Of a DNA stretch of 64,000 nt, positions 41,437-50,023 are shown piece after piece (position 1 is the stretch's first letter; each line of letters begins with the position of its first letter). Origin of the DNA: Diplonema papillatum (taxonomy: Eukaryota; Euglenozoa; Diplonemea; Diplonemida; Diplonemidae); contig JAPJBO010000708.1 in NCBI GenBank assembly GCA_030068145.1, positions 56,889 to 120,888 on the forward strand. The letters run 5' to 3'. The translations under genes were made by a program, and so were the position numbers. The notes under the pieces were generated by a model. It made no database searches. It had not been told where the DNA came from and worked only from the letters and a program-made list of their open reading frames with translations.

Positions 41437-43017
41437 TTAAGCGTAGACTTCCACCCGGTGTTCCACCTTGACCCGGCAAAGTGGACACCGCGTGAACTGG
41501 ATGGAGCAATCAGTGCAGGAGCACAGGTGGCGGCACGGGAAGAAGACTGTGTTCTTCGTGGCGTCCAAGCACACGCAGCAGCGGAAGGACGAGTCCTCGC
41601 CGCTGGGAACCAGCGCGGAGGCCGTGTTGTCCGGGAGGGTCCAGATCCGTGCGAGGCCGGCGAAGCTCTCGGTGACGTCCTTCAGCTGGCTCATTTCGGG
41701 TTCTTCCGTGTGGACAAGCACGATGGGGTGGGTGGCGTCGCCGTTTTCTCTGTCTTGCCCCTGGAGGCAGCTCTGCAGCATGGTATCCATGTGCGCACGG
41801 CCTGCGATCCGCGACACGCTCGAGGTAACGTGCCAGCAGATGTTCGCCGCGAGCACGTCCACCACCTCATCGTCGTCGAGGGTAGTCCACAGCAGCGCGT
41901 ACCCCTTCACCGACGCCTCGTACGAGCAGAGCTTGACGCCGTGCTGCCAGGCGCCGTTCAAAAACCGCTCGAGCCGGCGGCCGCGGCACATGGCGATCTC
42001 GATGGTCGTGACCCACTCCAAAATGGCACCGCCCTGCGCGGCGCCGGACCGCACGTCGAGCACCTGCCCCGCGGTCGGCGCAGCCGCTTTTTCGTGGGTT
42101 TCGATGAAGAACTGGTCGACCGGGATCCTCTCCGGGTCGACCGACGCGATGATCGGAAGCGACGGAGCCAGCTCCTTCTTCAGCCGCAGCTTCTGCAGGG
42201 CCGACGAGGCCGCGGGCAGCGAAGGGGCGTAGCGCAGCGCGTTGGCGGCGGGGGTTGCCGGTGACGGCGCCCGCTTGTCGCGCGACGTGAGCCGGGCGAA
42301 GAGCGCCGAGAGGCTGCACGTCGGCGTCTTCTCCTCCTTCGGCTCCGCGCGGGGCTGCACGAACGCGATCGGACTCCGCAGCGCACGCTCGGGTTCGGAC
42401 TGCTCGGTGGTCGTCGTCGACAGCGTATCGCTGGTCGCTTGCCTCTGGAGGGACAGCTGGTGGGCCGACGCGCTTATGGCTATGGCCGCTGCCCTCGGCG
42501 ACGGCGCCGGGGTCCGCAGCTGGGTTTCGTCGGCCTCCTGCGGGAGCTTGACGAACGTGAACGGAATGCCGGCGAGGGTCGTGAGCTCGGTGAGCCTGTC
42601 GAGATCGACGGCCTTGCTCAGCAGCCCGGCGACCCACCGCGACTCCGCGAGCTTCTCGGGTTGGGTCTGGGAAGGCACGGTGACCACTGCCCTGTTTTCG
42701 CCGTTCGACAGGACTTCGATGCGGGTCACGAAGCCGGCCCATCTCTTCGAGCGGAACAGCTCGAGGCGCGCGGTACCGGGACTGATCAAGATCAGCTCCG
42801 TCACCTCTTCCCACTTGCAGCTGTCGCCCCGGGTCCTCGCGGCTTCCAGGACCTTCGTCGGCGGCGTGTCTTTCGCCGGCACGAACATCGGTATCGCCAC
42901 CTTTGCTTCCGTCGTCGCGCCCATTTTCTGGCACGCGTGCATGCCGCCTTTCACTTCTTCTTGGCACACCGGGCACAAGTACGAGGGCTTCGCGCTCGTG
43001 AACAGCTGGAACGCCAT
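41437..43017 (-). CDS. RING-finger protein, probable E3 ubiquitin ligase
   Basis: A 526-residue single-exon frame from an ATG at 43017. The C-terminus is a C3HC4 RING: C480-x2-C483, C495-x-H497, C501-x2-C504, C511-x2-C514 (CCVCLDATKNTVFFPCRH and following), of the kind found at the end of IAP- and MAPL-like ligases. Such RINGs bind E2 enzymes and direct ubiquitin transfer; the substrate is unknown. The N-terminus has a second small Cys/His group (CPVC at about 15-18, then HAC) that may also bind zinc. Residues about 45-180 and 310-470 look folded but I cannot name a domain. The linker at about 190-270 is Ser/Thr/Pro-rich. No intron is evident. A dispersed repeat ends only 16 bp upstream of the start codon. 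Plus-strand frames of up to 309 residues across it are shadows. Confidence 0.88.
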   Translation of the reverse strand: MAFQLFTSAKPSYLCPVCQEEVKGGMHACQKMGATTEAKVAIPMFVPAKDTPPTKVLEAARTRGDSCKWEEVTELILISPGTARLELFRSKRWAGFVTRIEVLSNGENRAVVTVPSQTQPEKLAESRWVAGLLSKAVDLDRLTELTTLAGIPFTFVKLPQEADETQLRTPAPSPRAAAIAISASAHQLSLQRQATSDTLSTTTTEQSEPERALRSPIAFVQPRAEPKEEKTPTCSLSALFARLTSRDKRAPSPATPAANALRYAPSLPAASSALQKLRLKKELAPSLPIIASVDPERIPVDQFFIETHEKAAAPTAGQVLDVRSGAAQGGAILEWVTTIEIAMCRGRRLERFLNGAWQHGVKLCSYEASVKGYALLWTTLDDDEVVDVLAANICWHVTSSVSRIAGRAHMDTMLQSCLQGQDRENGDATHPIVLVHTEEPEMSQLKDVTESFAGLARIWTLPDNTASALVPSGEDSSFRCCVCLDATKNTVFFPCRHLCSCTDCSIQFTRCPLCRVKVEHRVEVYA

Positions 43018-43684
43018 CTTCTCGCCTTTTCGGAGTGAAAGTTCGCTTGAAACTCCGCGGTTTTAAAGTCTCCGGGGTTTTCGACGCAATGGACTTTACT
43101 TATTTATTTTAGGTTTTGGTTTGTTTTCTGCGTTTCTGACGATCCCGTGGGGCGTACAGATTGGTGTGTTTCGATCTTTTTTTTTTCAGCGTTTATTTTT
43201 CTTCTTTGTGTGTTTGTGCTGCTTTTTTTCCCCTTTCCCTTCGACAGGGTCTTGACCTGTGGTGTGTTTAGGCATTGCGTGGGTCAAGATTAGGACTCAG
43301 GAGTCAGTCCGACCTTCCTGCGGTTTGGAAGTAGCGAGTCGGAGAAAAGTCAGAGGTCGGCCTGACGTTACTAGATCGGCGTATGTTTTATCGCCCGGAA
43401 CACGCTTTCCTATCTCTTTCTGGACGCTTCCTTGGTTTCACAACAACACGGTCACAACGAGCCCTGAGTAAGTTCTGGGTCGGTCGGGACAGCTGCCAGC
43501 CACGACCGGCCTACCGTTCGACCGGCGAGTTTCGGCAGAACAGGTGAGCAGTTTCATGCTGGCTGACCGTTCATAGACCGACAGCCTGCCCGCGGATTGT
43601 TTCCACGAAATGTTGCCACGCAGTCTCAAATAAACTTGAAGGAGCGCGCGCAGGACTAAGAACGACCGCTTTAATGCGCTCTGA
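43018..43684. other. Upstream region of the RING gene
   Basis: Holds the CAAGCGAACTTTCACTC element at 43033-43077 and GATCCCGTGGGGCGTACAGA followed by TTGGTGTGTTTCG, a block also seen near 22097 and 26748. No gene. Confidence 0.5.
43033..43077 (-). repeat. CAAGCGAACTTTCACTC element beside the RING gene start
   Basis: Reading with the gene: CCCCGGAGACTTTAAAACCG, CGGAGTTTCAAGCGAACTTT, CACTCCGAAAAGGCGAGAAG, then ATG. The pyrimidine-rich end followed by AAAAG could act as a splice acceptor or leader sequence for this gene; that is inference. Confidence 0.7.
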
Positions 43685-43965
43685 AGCTTAACCAGCGTGC
43701 CGGCGGGCGGGTGTGCATTGCGTGGACTCGCAACCCAATGGTAAGCTTCACCAGCGAGCCGGCGGGCGGGTGTGCATTGCGTGGACTCGCAACCCAGGAA
43801 TCCGCAATGGTAAGCTTCACCGGCGTGCCGGCGGGCGGGTGTGCATTGCGTGGACTCGCAACCCAGGAATCCGCAATGGTAAGCTTCACCAGCGAGCCGG
43901 CGGGCGGGTGTGCATTGCGTGGACTCGCAACCCAGGAATCCACAATGGTAAGCTTCACGGTCTTC
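43685..43965 (+). repeat. 66-bp minisatellite with GGTAAGC
   Basis: Four units, the first shorter, of AATGGTAAGCTTCACCAGCG, AGCCGGCGGGCGGGTGTGCA, TTGCGTGGACTCGCAACCCA, GGAATCCGC. Units alternate CACCAGCGAGCC and CACCGGCGTGCC. Because 66 is a multiple of three, all frames stay open and give false repeat proteins. Confidence 0.95.
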
Positions 43966-44887
43966 CGAAGCTAGGGGACCAAGCAGCGCGCGAGAGCAAC
44001 AGACGTGCAGGAAACGCGGAAGGGCTGGTGAGGGCGCGAGAAAAAGAACGAAAGCCAGCGTGCTGACGTGAGATCTACTAGAGTACAACCGAAGCGAGAC
44101 ACAATTTATCTTTAGGGTTCTTTCTTCTTCAAAAGGGGCACAAGCGGGGTGGGCGGACAATAAACGGAGAAACGGGTAAAAACGAAGAAAATCCAACGGA
44201 TAATGGACAATTTCCCGTGGGAGTTGTGCCCAACGGGGACTTGTCCCACAACAAGGCACATTTCTCAAGGTCGTAGTAGTAGTAGTATGTGTCGTCTGCC
44301 GAAGCAGCCGGAGACAGCAGGCACAGGGGGCAGGTCTTGCTTTACTTTTCTCTTCTTACACCCGCCCCCGGCATCCCGACTGTTCAATCACGGTCGCGAA
44401 AGGATTGTGCCCTATAGTGATGAGGTGGTTGACCAGGCCCCCACAAAGCATTATACACAACACGGCTACAACACGAGGATGCAGCCGTGCTTGGGCGTGC
44501 CTTCAGCCATCACAGGCCATTGGCTGCTAAGCAGCACTTCGTTCGCGTCGCGTCAAGTACTTGATGCTGGCGGTTGGGGGATCGGCGACCGCAACTCAAT
44601 TAAGGTGCGGTCAACAGTGTCGCCTCGTGAAGGCCCCCATGACACATAACATATTTCTCAAAAAATAAAGTAAAAAGGGTCGTAAGGAAAGCACGTTGGT
44701 GCTGAACGGGGGGAGTACAGCGCCCGAAAACACTCGGCACGTTCGCCGGCAACCGAGAGCAAAGTCTCCCCCATCCACCCAGAACCCCCCTGATTCTCTG
44801 AACTCGATCGATGTTTCGTTTCTACGCGGTGGACAAGAACTGTGCATGGTACGGTACGAGCTGTCAACACCGAGCGCAACAAAGGGA
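43966..44887. other. Stretch without supportable genes
   Basis: Short mixed ORFs only; (GTA)n-like GTAGTAGTAGTAGT at 44273. Confidence 0.45.
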
Positions 44888-45540
44888 AGGAGAAGGAGAT
44901 AGAAGCTGAGACGTCTATTGGCGAGAAACCTGTTGTTGGTTCACGTACGAGGCAGAGTGTCGCGGAGACGTTGCTTCCGCGGCGCAGATCGCTCGTTCAG
45001 AAGCTTGCCTCTGACGAGCAACTATCGCTCAGTGTTGGGAACAACACCACAAACGCACGGGCAAGAGCCGAAAAAAAGAAGCGCCTCGCACGGTCGAACT
45101 TGTTTTGCAAGGAACCCAGAAGGCACACCAAAACAGAACCATTTTCCCGGGCACAGTGGGACCTTCAGAGCAGATCCACGACGGAGTTGCCCGAGGAAAG
45201 GTACGACTTGACGAAGGACCTGGCCCGTTCTGGCGAAATAGTGGGCACGCTGGCCCTCTCGCCGGCAGGAGGCGAGTACACTTGGAGGACAGCATCCCGC
45301 GGCGGAGAAACCTGGCGGGTCCGCATGTTAGCCCCGCTGTCATGCCCTGTAAACGTACCATTGACGGCTGCTCTGCTGCGCCAGGGAGACTGCCAACGCC
45401 CTTCATGCTTGCTGATAGCATCTAAAATATCTGAACCGGTTACCCTTTGGCATCTCGCTGCGACCGCGGTGCAGAGTGCTGCAGCCACGGCTGCGGCCGA
45501 AGAGGGCCGCACGCTGGTAGACGATGCATTACCACGACCT
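44888..45540 (+). CDS. Possible exon of an unknown plus-strand gene
   Basis: A frame open from about 44794 to 45600 has natural composition and ends its best part at CCACGACCT/GTATGTATG, a donor like those of the supported genes. Residues include RSLVQKLASDEQLSLSVGNN, YDLTKDLARSGEIVGTLALS and TAVQSAAATAAAEEGRTLVD. An acceptor candidate follows at TTGTCACTTTCACCAG (45627-45642). If used, the frame runs on to a stop at about 45752. No ATG start is found in frame, so an upstream exon would be needed. The minus strand is also open (45165-45512), which weakens the case. No family recognised. If real it is the only plus-strand gene here. Confidence 0.35.
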
Positions 45541-46268
45541 GTATGTATGTTTACTTTGAGCTCGGGGCTTTATGTGGGTAACGGCTGTATCGAAGTATAG
45601 CCAACTTGTCACTTTCACCAGTCGGCTTTGAGTTTCCACACGCTGCTTTTGGGTCCTGTGACTCCTCTCCGAAGGTGGGCGGGGCGGCATCCTTCGGGAC
45701 GGATGGCGCGTGGGAGGTTGTCAGCTTCTCCATCCAGCACTCTGCTGTTTTTTTAGCTGCGGGGGTTTCAGCCTGTGCAACAGCTGGATGCCTTTACGCA
45801 AGCGGCACATCTCACCCGAGGATGTGGCTCTCTCTGTGCAATAAGTTTGGCCTGACTAGCTGTTCTAAACTCCGGGTGCATGCACCCGTCTTGGTTGGCA
45901 GTCGCCACCTGTGTCACAGTTTTGAGTCCTGTTCCGAGACTCACCCGCACGGGAAGTTGCGCGAATCACTTGGCGCCAAGCATGCTGCAATGCTGACGAC
46001 TGCTACCCCCTATGTGTGTGTATGTATGTGTACGTGGGTAGCGTCTGATGCGCAGTTTTTAGAGACAAAATATTGCCGTTCCAACGCGCCAGCCAATGGA
46101 GAAAGAACCAACATGCAGACGAGCGGGGACTCCGCGTAGCTACCACACAGGAGAGGCGGGCCGAATCCGACGAAGGACACGGAAAGCTAGGGGCGGGATA
46201 GTGGGTAAGCAAGAGCGTGAGCGGTCTTGTGAGGCAGAGAGAGGCCCTACCAGTATGGCATTAGTCCG
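45541..46268. other. Stretch downstream of the Gln-rich gene
   Basis: A 177-residue plus-strand frame (45606-46139; GFEFPHAAFGSC and CATAGCLYASG) is open but unrecognised and out of phase with the donor at 45540. Otherwise nothing supportable. Confidence 0.4.
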
Positions 46269-48272
46269 TTAATAGTAATCTTCTGTAGCGTCTTACACGA
46301 ATATAAAAAGGGAGAGACTGCTGCCGCTGAACATACCGTTGCCGCGACTGGGGCGGATGCCGCTGGTGATGGAAGTGATGCTGGGGTGGTCGGCGTCCTT
46401 GCTGTCGCGGGACGACCAACTCTGAAGGGGCTGCGCGCGGCTGGCTTCGTTCTTCGCGGAAGTAGTGGTCGTAGCGCTCGCCTTGTCGTCGGTCGTGCTC
46501 GATTTCGACCCGTCGCGGCTGTGTTCGCGCTCGCGCAGGTACTGGATGGTGGGCGTCGTGACGACGGCCATCGGCAAGACATCCATCTGCGGCGCGCTGC
46601 ACGGCGCGGTGAAGTGTTCGGAAGGAAACGGGTTCGCCGCACTGGGCGGCTGCCCGCTCGGCGGCTGCGACGGCAACCGCGGAGCCGGGGGCTGGCGGGG
46701 TGACGAGTGGAAAGCGACGGATGGTGGGATTGGGGCTTCGAAGCGGGAGTGCATCGAATTCGTGGAAGGTGCAGAGGCGAAGCCGAATGCCGACGGATAC
46801 GCCGGCGATGTGGATCGAGACGGCCTCCGGGCGGCACTGTCGCCGTGTTGCTGAAACTGACCGCTTTGCTGCTGGAAGGGAGGCTGCAGGCTGGTGCGTC
46901 GTTGCGGTTGAAACTGGCCACTGTACTGCTGAGGCTGCAGGTTGGGGGTAGGTTGCGGGGCTTGAAAGTGACCGCTGGGTGGCTGCAGGTGGGATGTATA
47001 CTGCTGCGGCGGAGACTGACCGCTGTGTTGTCGAGGAAGAAGGTGGGGCGAGGGCATTTGGCTTTGAAGCTGACCGCTGTTCTGTAAATGGGGTGTGGGC
47101 TGCTGTGACTGAAACTGGCCGCTGTTTTGTAGATGAGGTGTGGGCTGCTGTGACTGAAACTGACCGCTGTTTTGCAGGGGTGTGGGCTGCTGTGACTGAA
47201 ACTGACCGCTGAGCTGTTGTGGCTGCAGGGGCGGTGTTGGTTGCTGCACATGAAACTGACTGCTGGTGTGCAGTTGGGACGGGAGCTCCTGTGGCTGAAA
47301 CTGACCGCTGTTTTGCAGGTGGGGTGTCGGCTGCTGTGACTGAAACTGACCGCTGAGGGGTTGTGGCTGAAACTGGCCGCTTAGCTGTTGTGGCTGCATG
47401 GGCGGTGAGGGTTGCTGCGCATGAAACTGACCACTGGGCTGCGGTTGCTGCCAAAGGCCGCTGTTTGGTTGGCTAAGGCCGCCGCTGTGATGCTGCGGCG
47501 GCCTGTGGTGCCGAGGAAGAATGTCTGGGTGGATGCCTTCACCCACACTGAAGCCGCGCTGTGCGATCGTCGCCGTGCTCGGGTTCGATGGACGGGGAGG
47601 CCGAGGGGGCGACGTGCGGACACTCTGCACTGCACCAGCGTGGTGGTTCCTGTAGTCGAAGTTCTGCTCGGGCGTCTCGGCAGAGGGAAATGGAACCGAA
47701 GGGCTGGCGACAAAAGCGGCGATCTCCGCCGGCGAAGGCGTTGCGGTCAAATCGTTTGCCCAACGCGGCGACGCCGCAGTTGGTTTCGAAGGGGTCGGCA
47801 GATACGCCGGCTCCGCTGCGGTCGGGTTGCCGCTGGAGGAAGGCGCCGCCTTCTTCGCGCTGAGCATGGAGGCGACCGCTGCTTCGACGTGGCGTGCCGA
47901 CGCCTTCGGGTAGCCTGCCGGGTCTGGGGACACCGCCCAGCAGTCGTACGTTTTCCAAGGGAGCAGCCGTTTGCTGCGGATGCTGAGATGAGGGGTGTGC
48001 GGCGCGAGGTCAGCCAAAGTGATGACTTCGTGGTAGAGCGAGAGTTCGCTGTAGATCGAAGAGCTTGCCAGCGCTATCGCGCAATCACTTGTCACAGGAC
48101 AGCCGGAGGGCGGCGCTGGGACTACGACGCAACGCGCAGCCTCTTCCAGTGCGGTGAACTTGAAAACGACATCGTCGTCGCCTCCGCTCGCCCGGGCGAT
48201 GCAGCGACTCACGAACTGCACCGTCGACGTATCCCCAGCAGCAGTGCGCGGCGGTGAGACGAACGGGCGCAT
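46269..48272 (-). CDS. Gln/Pro-rich repetitive protein of unknown function, one probable short intron
   Basis: Starts at an ATG at 48272. Residues 1-130 look folded (TVQFVSRCIARASGGDDDVV, then YHEVITLADLAPHTPHLSIR and PWKTYDCWAVSPD) but match no domain I know. Residues about 270-476 consist of loosely repeated SGQFQSQQPTPHLQ units, a prion-like low-complexity region. The tail carries charged stretches (REREHSRDGSKSSTTDDK). Read straight through, the frame ends at 46293 with a hydrophobic tail. I prefer a 54-bp intron (GTATGT at 46336 to CTACAG at 46283) giving a last exon 46269-46282 that ends EDYY; exon 1 is then 46337-48272 and the product 649 residues. Gln-rich regions often mediate RNP granule or transcription-complex assembly, but no function is shown here. 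Opposite-strand frames are shadows. Confidence 0.75.
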
Positions 48273-48627
48273 GTCTCCTCCTTTCTTTGAGACGCGCCTT
48301 GCTCGCTCTCCTCCTGCTCACCCCCAGGGGTCTTTCCTCTGGATTGTCACACGCGCATCGCAGCCGCAGGAAGCCTAGGCGGGAAGGTGTAGGGGTCTTA
48401 TCCACCCTCGTTCCCCCCCCGCTCCTGTTTTCTGTGTTTGCGGAGAGTCATCCGGCAAGCTTACCACAATGTGCCAGTTTTTCGGTTGTGATGACCGAAG
48501 GGTCACGTTTGCAGCGCATTGTCCAGGTGCAATCTGAGAGCTGTGGCAAGTTCACAATCAGCATCAGGAACAGAGGCATCGCATGCGCGTTTTTGTCGAG
48601 TGGCATGCTAGAAAAGTGTGTCAAATG

Positions 48628-48808
48628 CACGGCGGAGCCTAGCCTCAGAAGCTGGAGCTGAAGCTGGGTTAAAAAAAGAAAGGGAAAGCGGGTTTGACAC
48701 ACGCTTTTCGGGTGCGCATCTACACGCAACTTTGGTCGTAGCACGCCCGCTTTTTCGGGTGGCACACAGCCTCTCCCACACCAGCTTCTGAGGCTGGACT
48801 CCACCGTG
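48628..48808 (+). mobile_element. CCAGCCTCAGAAGCTGG foldback element, complete copy
   Basis: 181 bp. Left end CACGGCGGAGCCTAGCCTCA then GAAGCTGGAGCTG; right end CACCAGCTTCTGAGGCTGGA then CTCCACCGTG, an imperfect terminal inverted repeat of about 30 bp. Inside, GAAAGCGGG and CCCGCTTTTTC are also inverted. Other copies: 38890-39010 and half at 23691. No coding capacity; flanking duplication not evident. Confidence 0.85.
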
Positions 48809-49116
48809 TGGAAGGGCGTTGGGGGCTGCTGATTCGCGAACGCGTGTCAGCTTCGTCGTTGTTTGAACACACGTTCAACACCAAGGTAGCCCTCTGGCCT
48901 TGGGGACTTGTAGACGATCAACGCACAGTGCCGCGTGGGCTTCAGGAAAGACATCATGAATGAGCCCACCACCAAAGCCGCCTTCGGGCCGCCTTCGGTC
49001 CTCGTGGTGACTCCAGCGCCATCTACTGGCATCTGCAGTGCACGATAATCGGCAGGTGGTAGGTGCAACTACCTGCGTGAAGGAACACGCACTGGAACAC
49101 CGTTGTCCAGCTACCT

Positions 49117-49871
49117 GTGCACGAATGCCGTTGTATTTTCAAACGGGAAGGGAGCGAACCAACTCTTCGATACGAGATCTACCCCGTGCGAAGTCTAAAT
49201 AAAGAGAAGAGGCCGATCTACGAGCTCGGCCGAGGTGAATCTATTCGTACTCAAGCAAACTTCTTGCAAATACGGTTTGGAAAAATATGCAGAGCCAGAA
49301 GCTGGCATCATGCAAACCGGCGCCTGCTTCGACGTCCGGCGGTCCGCACTTGACCAGGTGATCGAGAACAAGGAGAGGTAGTGTCGTCCATGCAATGTAA
49401 CGATTGGAGACCGACTGGTACCCAAGCGAATAGTGGACGGAAGAGCCATGAGAGACCAACGAGGAGGAGCGGTGGCTACCATACGTTGCTGACCGATCGA
49501 AGGAACACTCAAGTGTGTCGGAACACTCGAGTGATTGGACCCGTCGTGCGCAGGACCCTCAAGCAGTGCGCGCCTCCGGTAAGCAGCAAGCTGCTAATGC
49601 CGGAAGACATCGCACACACAACGACACGCCCACCTATTTAAAAGTCAAAATCTCGTTCGGCAAGAGCCACGAGAGGTCAAGCGGTCAGTACCTGGTCGGT
49701 CGTTCACGCTGTTGAACGAGGGCCGGGGAAAGCAAAAAGCCATTAGCTGCGTCAAACACGTGCTGCTGAATGACGAGGCCAATCGCCAATCCAAGGAGCC
49801 AGACAAGCAGACGGTGCGAGACGGATTCTGGCAGCAGAATCTTTTACACACCTACTTGGAGCCAGCCTAGC
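49117..49871 (+). pseudogene. Decayed coding-like region of unknown origin
   Basis: Protein-like pieces occur in changing frames on the plus strand: KRPIYELGRGESIRTQ near 49210, KYGLEKYAEPEAGIMQTGAC and VRRSALDQVIENKER ending at a TAG near 49380, then VTIGDRLVPKRIVDGRAMR, and near 49730-49870 GKQKAISCVKHVLLNDEANR with KQTVRDGFWQQNLLHTYLEP before a stop. They look like fragments of one protein broken by frameshifts and stops, or exons I cannot join. I recognise no family; a transposon or retroelement ORF is the likeliest source. Confidence 0.3.
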
Positions 49872-50023
49872 ATTGAGTTCTGTAAAGTGCAAATGCCATG
49901 AAGGCAGGCGAGCACTTAGAGCCAGCCTAGCAGTGTATGAACACCATCATGTTTTTCAACATGGTTGTGCCCAGAAGCGCCATCAGTCGAAGCCGGAAGC
50001 CCATCAAACGCGAGTTGTGGTGT

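Larger units (their letters stand above)
48273..50023. other. Intergenic stretch with a foldback element and a decayed coding-like region
   Basis: Contains the complete CCAGCCTCAGAAGCTGG foldback (48628-48808) and a coding-like region at 49117-49871. AGCCAGCCTAGCA occurs twice near 49861 and 49921. Otherwise nothing supportable. Confidence 0.5.

Noticed and set aside
41335-42264. 309-residue plus-strand ORF
   Set aside because: Shadow of the RING gene, which has a clear C3HC4 motif on the minus strand.
43671-44066. Repeat proteins on both strands over the 66-bp minisatellite
   Set aside because: Period divisible by three keeps frames open; no independent sign of coding.
47412-48257. 281-residue plus-strand ORF
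   Set aside because: Shadow of the Gln-rich gene. It is Arg/Cys-rich with no motif.
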